DNA of 64,000 nt from Dongia_B sp964406155 (GTDB lineage Bacteria; Pseudomonadota; Alphaproteobacteria; Dongiales; Dongiaceae), in assembly GCA_964406155.1 (NCBI GenBank), contig CAYOQR010000022.1, forward strand, positions 1-64,000, given 5' to 3'. Shown here piece after piece: positions 41,223 to 49,647 of the stretch; positions within the stretch are counted from its first letter, which is position 1; every line of letters starts with the position of its first letter. A model generated the notes under the pieces. The model did not search any database, was not told the DNA's origin, and saw only the letters and a list, made by a program, of their open reading frames with translations. A program made the translations under genes and the position numbers.

Positions 41223-41924
41223 ATGCCGATCTCCATCGAACAGGCCGCGCTCAATCTCGCTGCCGCTCTGGTCCTGGGCGCCGCCATCGGCTTCGAACGG
41301 CAATGGCGCCAGCGCCTCGCGGGGCTGCGCACCAATACGCTGGTTTCGCTCGGCGCCGCCTCCTTCGTCGTCTTCGCCGCGATCTATCCCAACGAGCCGA
41401 GCCCGATGCGCATGGCGGCCCAGGTCGTCTCCGGCATCGGCTTCCTCGGCGCCGGCGTCATCTTCCGCGAAGGGCTCAATGTGCGCGGCCTCAACACCGC
41501 CGCGACCCTGTGGTGCTCGGCGGCGGTCGGCGTCCTCTGCGGCTCCGGCGCCCTCGCCCATGCCGCCCTCGCCGCCGGTTTCGTGGTGCTGACCAATCTC
41601 TTCCTGCGCCCGCTGGTGCGCCTGATCAACAAGCAGCCCCTGGCCAGCGCCGAAGTGGAGATCAATTACCTGGTGCGCGTCATCTGCCGCAGCCCCGATG
41701 AAGCCCATATCCGCGCCCTGCTGCTGCAGGGTGTGGGCAGCGGCAGCCTCAGCCTGCGCCGCCTCGACAGCACCGATCTCGAGAATACCGGACGGGTGGA
41801 AGTGACCGCCGCTTTGACCGCCGCCAAGCGCGGCGACAACATCCTCGAAACCATCGTCGGCCGCCTCAGCCTGGAACCCACCGTCAGCGCGGCACGCTGG
41901 AGCGTCGATACGGTGATCGAGTGA
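41223..41924 (+). CDS. mgtC: MgtC/SapB family protein
   Basis: A 233-residue inner-membrane protein. The N-terminal MgtC domain has several hydrophobic segments and the family motifs AAALVLGAAIGFERQWRQRL, RTNTLVSLGAASFVVFA and GIGFLGAGVIFREG; the C-terminal part is an ACT-like soluble domain. MgtC proteins are needed for growth in low magnesium and inhibit the F1Fo ATP synthase in Salmonella. The start at 41223 has no ribosome-binding site of its own and follows the preceding ORF by one base. The gene ends 9 bp from the convergent corA. Confidence 0.9.
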   Translation: MPISIEQAALNLAAALVLGAAIGFERQWRQRLAGLRTNTLVSLGAASFVVFAAIYPNEPSPMRMAAQVVSGIGFLGAGVIFREGLNVRGLNTAATLWCSAAVGVLCGSGALAHAALAAGFVVLTNLFLRPLVRLINKQPLASAEVEINYLVRVICRSPDEAHIRALLLQGVGSGSLSLRRLDSTDLENTGRVEVTAALTAAKRGDNILETIVGRLSLEPTVSAARWSVDTVIE

Positions 41925-41933
41925 TGGACGGCC

Positions 41934-42908
41934 TCAGAGCCAGCCGGCTTTCTTGAAGCGCCAATAAAGGACACTGCAGAACATGGCGATGAGGCCGAGA
42001 ACAACGTAATAGCCGTAGCGCCAGTTCAGCTCGGGCATGTTCTGGAAATTCATGCCGTAGATGCCGGCGACCGCCGTGGGAACGGCCAGCATGGCGGCCC
42101 AGGCGGCCAGACGGCGCATCACGTCGTTCTGCTTCATCGAAGCCATCAGCATCTTGGATTCGACCACTGATTTTATGGTCTCGCGCAGGGCCTCGATCCG
42201 GTCCATCAGGATATTGGCGTGATCGTAGACGTCGCGGAAATACGGCTGGGTGCTGCGATCCATCGCCGGTACGTCATAGCGCATGATGCGCTGGCAGATA
42301 TCCGGCAGGGGTGCCACGGCATGGCGCATGGCCAGGAGATCGCGCCTGCAGGAGGCGATCTCGGCGAGCACGTCGCGGCTCTCGTCCCGCCCCTCGAAGA
42401 CATCCTCTTCCAGTTCCTCGATCTTTTCCTCGAGGGCGTCGATGACGGGAAAGTAATTATCGACGATGTAATCCATCAGTGCATAGAGGATGAAATCCTC
42501 GCCATGCTTCAGCTTGTTCGGCACATTCTCGCAGCGCTCGCGCACGGCGGCATAGCTCAGCGACTTGCCGTGACGCACGGAGATGACATAGCCCCGCCCG
42601 ACGAAAAAGCAGGTCTCGCCCAGGGCCAGTTCGTCATCCAGCCACTGGCAGGTCTTCATGATCACGAAAACGGTATCGCCATAGACTTCCAGCTTGGGGC
42701 GCTGATGGGCGCGATAGGCATCCTCGATCGCCAGTTCATGCAGATTGAACTTCCGCTGCAGGGGCAGCAGCATCTGCTGGCTGGGCTCCAGCAGCCCCAC
42801 CCAGATCAACTGCCCGGGCGCGACCTCGACCTGTCCGATATCTGCGACATCGATATCCCGCAATTTGCGGCCGCCTTCATAGATGGCGCAATTGACGACC
42901 GAATTCAT
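41934..42908 (-). CDS. corA: CorA-family magnesium/cobalt channel
   Basis: A 324-residue protein of the CorA family. A long soluble domain with acidic coiled helices (VIDALEEKIEELEEDVFEGR) is followed by two C-terminal membrane helices with the signature YGMNFQNMPEL near residue 285 and a basic end (FKKAGWL). It forms a homopentameric Mg2+ channel. Start 42908 (MNSVVNCAIYEGGRKL) follows GGGGAG; an upstream start at 42938 is less likely. It runs towards mgtC, forming part of the magnesium locus, but has no copy of the CCTAGTAG leader. Confidence 0.92.
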   Translation of the reverse strand: MNSVVNCAIYEGGRKLRDIDVADIGQVEVAPGQLIWVGLLEPSQQMLLPLQRKFNLHELAIEDAYRAHQRPKLEVYGDTVFVIMKTCQWLDDELALGETCFFVGRGYVISVRHGKSLSYAAVRERCENVPNKLKHGEDFILYALMDYIVDNYFPVIDALEEKIEELEEDVFEGRDESRDVLAEIASCRRDLLAMRHAVAPLPDICQRIMRYDVPAMDRSTQPYFRDVYDHANILMDRIEALRETIKSVVESKMLMASMKQNDVMRRLAAWAAMLAVPTAVAGIYGMNFQNMPELNWRYGYYVVLGLIAMFCSVLYWRFKKAGWL

Positions 42909-43165
42909 CGCTGCTCCCCGCACAAGGATTACCCTCATCCGGGATAGCGTAAGCCATCCATCGGCGCAAGCCGCGACTACCGGCGCGATCGGCCACCCAT
43001 CCGGCCGATAGATCGAGCGATGCGGATCATCGGTGAACGGGTGATGACAAAATCCCGAGGGAACGATGACGCCGATCGAAACGCCGAAGCTGCATCGTCA
43101 CATGTCAGCTCTGTTACATACCGGCCGAAAGCCTTCCGCCATCGGTGATAAAAGTCGCGATCCAG

Positions 43166-44152
43166 TCACTTCGAACCGCCGCCACCTCCTCCGCCACCGC
43201 CCCCTCCGCCGCCGCTGCCGCTCGGGCCACCCGATCCACTGCGACCGCTAAGACCGCCGACCGATCCGCTGGCGCCGCCAGGCCCGACGCTGCCCGACGC
43301 ACCGAAGCCGCCGGCACCGACTGACCCGCTGACCCCGCCGGGCCCGACGCTGCCCGACGCACCGAAGCCGCCCGACCCGCCGCTACTCCCCGTCCCCCCG
43401 GTACCCGTCCCCCCAGCGCTCGTACCGCCGCCGGTACTGCCGCTTGCCGAGCCGCCGCCACTCGTGCTGCTGCCACTCGAGGTCCCGCCGCCTCGGTCGC
43501 CGCTATCGCCGGAACTCTTGGCGCCGCTGCCGCCGGCAGCTTGCGTCTTGCCGCCGAAAATATTATGCGTCGAAGCATTGGAGTTCGGACTGTCCACCGT
43601 CGCCGTCTGGCCGACCGTCACCATCGCGCCGAGACCGGTGCCGGTAGGTTGAATGAAAACCGCGCCCTGAAGCACATCGACCTTGGTCCTGCCATTCGCG
43701 CTGATAGTGACAACGATATCCGTACCGCGAATGCCGATCGTCGCCGCCGGTGTCTGCAGGACAACCCCTTGATCGTTCTTGCCACCGGACACGAAGCGGA
43801 AGACACCGGTCCCCAGTTTCAGCAGACCGTTGCTGGCCTGCTCATTGGGATCGAACACATACTTGCTGAGAACCATCTGGCTGCTCTCATCGAGCCGCAT
43901 TTCCGATCCGTCGACGAAGACGATTTTCACCGCCGATTTCTCAGCCGTCTCCAGGCGCTCCTGCTGCACCAGTTGATCCGACAGGCGCACGTTCTGCTTG
44001 GGATCGCCCGGCGGCTCGCGCGTCGCGGAATTCACCAATTCGCTGACGCTGGCGATGGGCAATGCGGAGCTGGTGCCGGGCACAAGGAGCAACGGAGGAA
44101 GCGCCAATAGAAATGTGCCCACCACAGAAGCAACCAAGCGTGTGTCGACCAT
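43166..44152 (-). CDS. FecR-domain protein with Gly/Ser-rich C-terminus
   Basis: A 328-residue exported protein. A signal peptide (VASVVGTFLLALPPLLLVPG) is followed by a FecR domain (RLETAEKSAVKIVFVDGSEM, then TPAATIGIRGTDIVVT). The last 120 residues are low-complexity GGSG-type sequence with two near copies of GFGASGSVGPGGxSGSVG, encoded by near-identical DNA at about 43240-43370. The ATG at 44152 has AAGGAG seven bases upstream; an in-frame TTG at 44158 is less likely. Such proteins are often encoded beside CHASE2 cyclases, as here. Confidence 0.82.
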   Translation of the reverse strand: MVDTRLVASVVGTFLLALPPLLLVPGTSSALPIASVSELVNSATREPPGDPKQNVRLSDQLVQQERLETAEKSAVKIVFVDGSEMRLDESSQMVLSKYVFDPNEQASNGLLKLGTGVFRFVSGGKNDQGVVLQTPAATIGIRGTDIVVTISANGRTKVDVLQGAVFIQPTGTGLGAMVTVGQTATVDSPNSNASTHNIFGGKTQAAGGSGAKSSGDSGDRGGGTSSGSSTSGGGSASGSTGGGTSAGGTGTGGTGSSGGSGGFGASGSVGPGGVSGSVGAGGFGASGSVGPGGASGSVGGLSGRSGSGGPSGSGGGGGGGGGGGGGSK

Positions 44153-44484
44153 CGCCAAGCTCCTTTATGCGGATGCAAAGGAAGCAGTTGCGAGCGTCTT
44201 GCGGACTAACATAGCTGGTTGGCTTCGGCGCCGGTCGGGCGCGTCAGGATTTGTGTCACGTCATGGGAATAAATTTTCCATCACGTCTTTCGCACGACAC
44301 CCGATTTGCCTGTATACTGGAGACCCCATTTACAGCACATCATCCATACGGATGATCCGGCGAGATATGAAACTGCGTTAGGTGAGAAGCGCGGTCGACA
44401 AGCCGATAGTGGAAGCCAGGAAAAGATATCGCGACACGAAAGCCGGATGGCCGGTGTGGAGGCGACGCACAACATGCAGGCCCG
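44153..44484. other. Divergent promoter region between FecR and cyclase genes
   Basis: A 332-bp gap. A TGTATACT element near 44310-44318 could be an extended -10 sequence for the cyclase gene; no certain -35 is seen. No gene was found in it. Confidence 0.35.
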
Positions 44485-46530
44485 ATGATGCAGACGCCGT
44501 GGCAGCGTGGCGTCCCCCTGATCGTGCTGATCGGCATGCTGGTCATCCGCGCCGCCGATCCCTCGCTGCTGGTCGATCTGCGGCTGCGCGTCTTCGATCA
44601 GTTTCAGCGCGTGGCGCCGCGGCATTATGTTCCCGCGCCGGTTCGCGTCATCGATCTCGATGAGGATACGCTGCAGCAATACGGCCAATGGCCCTGGCCG
44701 CGCAATCTGGTGGCCCGCCTGGTCGACCGGCTGCATGAGGAAGGTGCCGCGGCCATCGCCTTCGACATCCTGTTCGCCGAACCGGACCGGACCTCGCCCC
44801 GGATCATGGGGCCGACCTGGGATCCGGAAAACAGGTTTCCCAAATTGCGCGAGGCGCTGGCCGGCCTGCCCGACCCCGATGCCGAACTGGCGCAAAGCTT
44901 TGCCCGCTCCGCCGTGGTCACGGGTTTCGTTCTGGCCCCCAACGGCGAAACACGATTGCCGGCACGCAAGGCGGGTTTCGCCTCGGTGGGCGAGGATCCC
45001 CGGCGCTTCGTGCTGGGCTATGCCGGCGCCGTCGGCGATCTGCCGATCCTGGAGGAAGCCGCGCAGGGCAATGGCAGTTTCAATGCGGTGCCGGATGACG
45101 ACGGCGTCATCCGCCGTGTCCCCCTGCTGATGCAGATGAACGGCCGGCTCTATCCGGGTCTGGCGGCCGAGGCGCTGCGGGTTGCCCAGCAGGCGCCGAC
45201 CTATGTGATCAAGGCGGCCGGCGCCCAGGGTATCGCGTCGATCGGCCGCTATGACGGGATCGATGAAATCCGGATCGGCACCTTCCGGGTGCCGACCGAC
45301 CGGAACGGGCAATTATGGCTTTACGACACCGGGCACAATCAGCAGCGTCTCATTCCCGCGTGGAAAGTCCTGCGCCACCAGCCGGTCGATCTCAACGGCG
45401 TCATCGTCTTCATCGGCACCAGCGCGCTCGGCCTGAAGGATCAGCGCGCGACGCCGCTGGAAACCGCCGTCCCCGGCGCCGAACTGCATGCACAGATCCT
45501 GGAACAGATCATCAGCGGCAGCTATCTGCGCCGGCCGTATTGGGCCGATCTGGTGGAAATGCTGCTGCTCCTGGTCCTGGGCTCGGCCATGATCGTCCTG
45601 TTGCCGAAACTGGGGCCGATCGGCTGCGCCGCCGCCGGCGGCATCGCCGCGGCCATCGGTGTCGCCCTGGCGATCCTCGCCTTTATCCGCCTGGGCTGGC
45701 TGATCGACCCGCTCTATCCGGCGCTCGCTTCCCTGCTGGTCTATAGCAGCGGCTCGCTGATGGGCTATATCAAGGCGGAACTGGAACGCCGGCAGGTGCG
45801 CCGGGCCTTCTCCCGCTATCTGGCACCGGCCATGGTGGAACGGCTGGCGACCGATCCCAGCCGGCTCAAACTGGGCGGTGAGATGCGCGAGGTTACGGTG
45901 ATGTTCTGCGACATTCGCGACTTCACCTCGATCGGCGAGAAACTCAACGCCGAGCACCTCACCTCTCTCATCAATCTCTTTCTCACCGAGATGACCGAAG
46001 CGGTGCTGGCGCGCGGCGGCACGATCGACAAATATATCGGCGACAGCCTGATGGCCTTCTGGAATGCGCCGCTCGACGATCCCTATCACCACCGTAACGC
46101 CTGCCAGGCGGCACTCGACATGCGCCAGCGCCTGGTCGGTCTCAATGCCAGATTACGGAACCGCGAGATTTCCCTCACCCCGGGTACCGGCATAGATAAC
46201 GATATCGATACGGCACCCCTGCAATTGCAGATCGGCATCGGCCTCAATTCCGGCCTGTGCTGCGTCGGCAATCTGGGGTCAGAGCAACGGTTCAACTATT
46301 CGGTCATGGGCGATAACGTCAATATCGCCGCGCGCCTGGAAGGCGCCACCAAGCTGCATGGCGTCGACATCATCTGCAGCGAAGCCACCGAACAGGCCTG
46401 CCCCCAATTCGCCTTCCGCACCTTGGGTGCCGTCCAGGTCAAGGGGCGGGCCGGACAGATCCGGATCTTCGCATTGGAAGCCGACAGTCGCGCCGAGGCA
46501 CCCATCCTGCACGAAGCCGTCGCGGAGTGA
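44485..46530 (+). CDS. CHASE2-domain adenylate/guanylate cyclase (class III)
   Basis: A 681-residue membrane signalling protein. An N-terminal membrane helix is followed by a periplasmic CHASE2 sensor domain (about residues 35-335; RVIDLDEDTLQQYGQWPWPR, IAFDILFAEPD), three membrane helices (about 350-420), and a class III cyclase catalytic domain (about 455-660). The metal Asp lies in VMFCDIRDFTSIGE, the second in GGTIDKYIGDSLMAFWNAP, and the transition-state Asn/Arg in VMGDNVNIAARLEG. It makes cAMP or cGMP in response to an envelope signal. The divergent FecR protein is probably a partner (inference from common pairing). Confidence 0.9.
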   Translation: MMQTPWQRGVPLIVLIGMLVIRAADPSLLVDLRLRVFDQFQRVAPRHYVPAPVRVIDLDEDTLQQYGQWPWPRNLVARLVDRLHEEGAAAIAFDILFAEPDRTSPRIMGPTWDPENRFPKLREALAGLPDPDAELAQSFARSAVVTGFVLAPNGETRLPARKAGFASVGEDPRRFVLGYAGAVGDLPILEEAAQGNGSFNAVPDDDGVIRRVPLLMQMNGRLYPGLAAEALRVAQQAPTYVIKAAGAQGIASIGRYDGIDEIRIGTFRVPTDRNGQLWLYDTGHNQQRLIPAWKVLRHQPVDLNGVIVFIGTSALGLKDQRATPLETAVPGAELHAQILEQIISGSYLRRPYWADLVEMLLLLVLGSAMIVLLPKLGPIGCAAAGGIAAAIGVALAILAFIRLGWLIDPLYPALASLLVYSSGSLMGYIKAELERRQVRRAFSRYLAPAMVERLATDPSRLKLGGEMREVTVMFCDIRDFTSIGEKLNAEHLTSLINLFLTEMTEAVLARGGTIDKYIGDSLMAFWNAPLDDPYHHRNACQAALDMRQRLVGLNARLRNREISLTPGTGIDNDIDTAPLQLQIGIGLNSGLCCVGNLGSEQRFNYSVMGDNVNIAARLEGATKLHGVDIICSEATEQACPQFAFRTLGAVQVKGRAGQIRIFALEADSRAEAPILHEAVAE

Positions 46531-46558
46531 TCGGCCTGCCCTCATCCGGGCTGGCGGA

Positions 46559-47194
46559 TCAACCCGGCTGGCGGACGCGCCAGTCATATTCCATTTCCCG
46601 CGCTACCTCTTCGGCGAGGGCGGCACCGCGGAGACGGGCAACCAGATACAGCGACATGTCGATACCGGCGGAGATGCCCGCCGAGGTGACGATGCGGCCA
46701 TTATCGATATAGCGGGTCTCCGGCAGGACCTCGGCCTTCGGTGCGGTTTTGCGCAAAAGATCGAGCGCGCCCCAATGGGTGGTCGCCCGCAAGCCGTCGA
46801 GCAGGCCCAGCCGGCCGAGAAACAGGGCACCGGTGCAGATGCTGGCAACCACGTCGGCGCCGGCTGCCTGCCGGCCCAGCCAGGACAGCAGCTTCTCGTC
46901 ATGCATCGCCGTCCGGCTGCCCATGCCGCCCGGAACCAGCAAAATGTCCGCCGCCGGCGCGGTCGAAAGATCGTAATCCGGGACGACCTTGAGACCGCCG
47001 ATGGTGGAAAGCGGACCCGCTCCATCCGCCACGGTGGCGACCCGGAAGGGCGCCGGATCGGCCAGTTGCGCGGCGATCGAAAAGACCTCGAAGGGGCCGG
47101 CGAAATCCAGCACCTCGACATCGGGGAAGAGCAGCAGGTTCACGGTTTTTCCCGTGGTCGCACTGCTGACGGGCGGCATTCCGGTTCCAGGCAT
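46559..47194 (-). CDS. DJ-1/PfpI family protein (isonitrile-hydratase-like)
   Basis: A 211-residue DJ-1/PfpI protein: VNLLLFPDVEVLDFAGPFEV at the start, nucleophile elbow Cys in ASICTGALFLGRLGLLDG, and RATTHWGALDLL. These match the isonitrile hydratase subgroup, which converts isonitriles to N-formamides; other members are regulators or have unknown substrates. It lies 52 bp downstream of a GlxA-type regulator on the same strand and is likely co-transcribed. Confidence 0.85.
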   Translation of the reverse strand: MPGTGMPPVSSATTGKTVNLLLFPDVEVLDFAGPFEVFSIAAQLADPAPFRVATVADGAGPLSTIGGLKVVPDYDLSTAPAADILLVPGGMGSRTAMHDEKLLSWLGRQAAGADVVASICTGALFLGRLGLLDGLRATTHWGALDLLRKTAPKAEVLPETRYIDNGRIVTSAGISAGIDMSLYLVARLRGAALAEEVAREMEYDWRVRQPG

Positions 47195-47246
47195 GACGGC
47201 TCCTGCGGCTTGAGTAGGTGTGACGTTGACTTGAACGGTTTCGGCT

Positions 47247-48338
47247 CTACAGCCCGGATCCCGTAGCAGCCGACGGTTGGAAATGGGTGCGGAACTGGCT
47301 CGGCGTCACCGCGAGATGGCGCTGGAATGTCCGGCGCAGGCGTTCGGCCGTGCCGAAGCCGAAACGCAGCGCCACCTGATCGATCTGCTCGCTGCCGGTG
47401 GTCAGGGCCTGGCGCGCGGCATCGAGGCGGGCCGCTGCGACGAAAGCCGCCGGAGTCATGCCGGTCTCGACGGTGAAGCGCCGGGCGAAATGGCGCGAGC
47501 TCATGGCGGCACGGGCCGCCAGATCCTCGACCGCCAGCGGCAGATGCAGATGCGCCAGCACCCATTCCTGCACCGCCTTGATCCGGCCGGGCTGGGTTTC
47601 CTGCGCCCGCAGCGCCGGGCTGAACTGCGCCTGGCCGCCGCTGCGCCGCATATAGAGCACGAATTCCCGCGCCAATTGATGCACGAGATCGGCGCCGTGA
47701 TCCTCTTCGATCAAAGCGAGGGCGAGATCCATGCCGGCGGTGATCCCGGCCGAGGAATAGAACTTGCCGTCGCGCACGAAGATCGGATCGCGTTCCACCG
47801 CGATCTTCAGGTAGCGCGCCGCCATCTGGTCGCAGCGCTCCCAATGGGTGACGGCGCGGCGGCCGTCGAGCAACCCCGCCTCCGCGAGCAACAGGGCGCC
47901 GCTGCAGACCGAGGCGACCCGCCGCGCCCGGGCCGATTGCCGCCGCAGCCAGTCCATCACCTTGCGATCCGGCATCAGCGCGTCGACGCCGTTCCCGCCG
48001 GAAACCAGCAACGTGTCCAGGCCGGGCTGGACTTTCGCGGTCGTCAGCGAGACCAGCAGATCGATCCCGGCACTGCTGCGAAGCGGCCCCGCTTTCGGCG
48101 CCACCAGCGCGACGTCATAGGCAGGATAACCGGTCATCTCATTGGCCGTGGCGAAAAGCGAAAGCGGCCCGGCGATATCCAGCAGATGCGCATCGGGGAA
48201 GACCAGCATGTGGATGCGGCGGGGTCTCCCTTTGCGAGGTGTTTCCTTGCGCCCTGCGGCTCTTATCTTCTGTTCAGCCGCTTTCTGTCCGGCCGCCTTC
48301 CGCCCTGCTTCCGCCTGTCGCTTCCCCGCCCGCGCCAT
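47247..48338 (-). CDS. GlxA-family transcriptional regulator (DJ-1 domain plus AraC HTH)
   Basis: A 363-residue regulator with an N-terminal DJ-1/PfpI domain (MLVFPDAHLLDIAGPLSLFA, VASVCSGALLLAEAGLLDG) and a C-terminal AraC-type double helix-turn-helix (AVEDLAARAAMSSRHFARRF, ALRFGFGTAERLRRTFQRHL). It is upstream of the isonitrile-hydratase-like gene. The first 43 residues are a basic, Ala/Lys-rich extension (KRQAEAGRKAAGQKAAEQKI), and the fold proper begins near residue 42, so the true start could be downstream. It is expected to respond to a small nitrogen compound. Confidence 0.88.
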   Translation of the reverse strand: MARAGKRQAEAGRKAAGQKAAEQKIRAAGRKETPRKGRPRRIHMLVFPDAHLLDIAGPLSLFATANEMTGYPAYDVALVAPKAGPLRSSAGIDLLVSLTTAKVQPGLDTLLVSGGNGVDALMPDRKVMDWLRRQSARARRVASVCSGALLLAEAGLLDGRRAVTHWERCDQMAARYLKIAVERDPIFVRDGKFYSSAGITAGMDLALALIEEDHGADLVHQLAREFVLYMRRSGGQAQFSPALRAQETQPGRIKAVQEWVLAHLHLPLAVEDLAARAAMSSRHFARRFTVETGMTPAAFVAAARLDAARQALTTGSEQIDQVALRFGFGTAERLRRTFQRHLAVTPSQFRTHFQPSAATGSGL

Positions 48339-48588
48339 GACTGTTTCCCGATACGTGATGATCCGGTGTTTGATCCGCCCTCATACTGGCGCCGATCGGG
48401 TCTGGCAGCAATGACCATAAACACGCATTTTCTGCCATTCGGCAGGTGAACTGGCGATCGCCCTCAGACAACCACGCCCAGACCATCGATCGATCTTCAG
48501 CGATTGCGACCAGTGGATAGATAGCCAGCGGCGAGCGGTCGCTCGCAAATAGCCTCCAAATGTCGAACCTCACGGCCGCAGGCAGCAT
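48274..48588 (-). CDS. Possible small ORF overlapping the GlxA gene start
   Basis: A 104-codon frame starting at 48588 with an excellent ribosome-binding site (GGGAGGG, five bases before ATG): LPAAVRFDIWRLFASDRSPL. It has Trp-rich hydrophobic segments (SMVWAWLSEGDRQF) and ends inside the GlxA gene. No family recognised. It may be a leader frame for the regulator. Confidence 0.3.
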   Translation of the reverse strand: MLPAAVRFDIWRLFASDRSPLAIYPLVAIAEDRSMVWAWLSEGDRQFTCRMAENACLWSLLPDPIGASMRADQTPDHHVSGNSHGAGGEATGGSRAEGGRTESG

Positions 48589-49105
48589 GGAACCCTCCCG
48601 GTCCGGATCGCGCCCTATCTTATTGAGTAGGCCCGCCGATGCAATTTCACCGCCGTAGCTCGCGTCTCATCCACTTCTGCTCATTGCTGACCATGGAAAA
48701 GAAAAGCTGGGAGCTACCGAGTTTGCAGCCCCCTCACCCCAACCCTCTCCCGCGAGGGGAGGGGGGCGTTGTTGCAGGCTTCGCGTGATGCTGGGCATTC
48801 ACTCATTTGTCACCCCCGGGCTTGATCCGGGTCCATGCAAACATCAAGCGTGACATCTTCCATGGATTGCCCTGCCGACGGATGTCGGCCTGTGCCGACG
48901 AGGTCAATCCTCGGGTCAAGCTCGAGGACAGGTCTGGCAATGACAAACGAGTGAGTATGAGCGCTGTTCGATGCTCGCCCCCTTTCTCCTCGCGGGAGAG
49001 GATTGGGGTGAGGCGGTGGAGGCTCCGCATGAGATGGCTGCAGTTGTGATGCCTCTTTCGTTTCGGCAAGCCGCTTACCTGCAACGCACCAAGCGCTCCC
49101 ACAAA
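48589..49105. repeat. Intergenic region with both repeat families
   Basis: About 500 bp without a clear gene. CTCTCCC-family pieces lie near 48730-48770 and 48975-49015. At 48806-48955 is a GTCAAGCCCGG-family element whose right arm, after GGATTGCC, is interrupted by a clean 29-bp module (48872-48900). Confidence 0.7.
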
Positions 49106-49264
49106 TCAAGCCGCACTGCCGCCTCTCCCGCGCGCCTTGCCCTGATGGCGCTTGAACCAGTCGATGGCGTAGCGCATCGCCGCATCGCAGGCGCGTGAGG
49201 GCGGGCTGGCCGGATGGCGGACCAAGCAGGATCTTCTGCGACGGAACGGCATCGCCGATCGGCC
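49106..49264 (-). pseudogene. Truncated 3' end of a LysR gene
   Basis: This stretch is nearly identical to the last 150 bp of the intact LysR gene at 53157-54131 (compare 49145-49262 with 53199-53315) and includes its own stop codon at 49106-49108, with a C-terminus KRHQGKARGRGGSAA against KRHRDMVRERRGRAAG. It ends abruptly at 49264. An extra A at about 49234 shifts the frame. It is therefore a remnant of a paralogue, in direct orientation to the intact gene, on the other side of the autotransporter. Confidence 0.85.
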
Positions 49265-49626
49265 CCTCCCCGTCCGACGATTTCTACTCAGCGATTTTTA
49301 CGCCCCGATTTCCACGCTGCGATTTCGACGCCGTGGAGAACCGCAGGCGCCCCGCCCCTCGCGCGGTCTTTGCTCAAAGGGCGCAAGGGCTGCCCAGCCT
49401 GTTTCATACGGCATGGCTTCCTCCTCTTGGTAAGGAAAAATTAACTAATTGGATCGACAGATTGCTTGCAAGGCCGTCTTGTGTCCGATCTCGCTCGACC
49501 AGATCGTGATCAAGCCGAGAGGAGTGTCCGCCGGTTGGGGGAGCGGCGGAATTTGCACCGATGTCAGTGCCACGGCCGATCGCACGCCGCGCCTGATGTC
49601 ATGCCGCTTTGTCACCCCGGAATTGA
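49265..49626. other. Autotransporter upstream region
   Basis: A 362-bp region. It contains an AT-rich stretch (about 49425-49455, AAAAATTAACTAATTGG) that may hold the promoter. Nothing else is recognisable. Confidence 0.4.
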
Positions 49627-49647
49627 GTGTTGCGATTGGGGGCGAAG

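Noticed and set aside
40879..41592. A 237-codon frame with a well-placed GGGAGG
   Set aside because: It overlaps most of mgtC in another frame and its protein is low-complexity Arg/Pro/Ser. Only its first codons could act as a leader.
43166..43450. Tandem repeats resembling a CRISPR array
   Set aside because: The units are contiguous GGC/AGC-type codon repeats in the FecR coding sequence, with no regular spacers. No CRISPR array was seen anywhere in the window.
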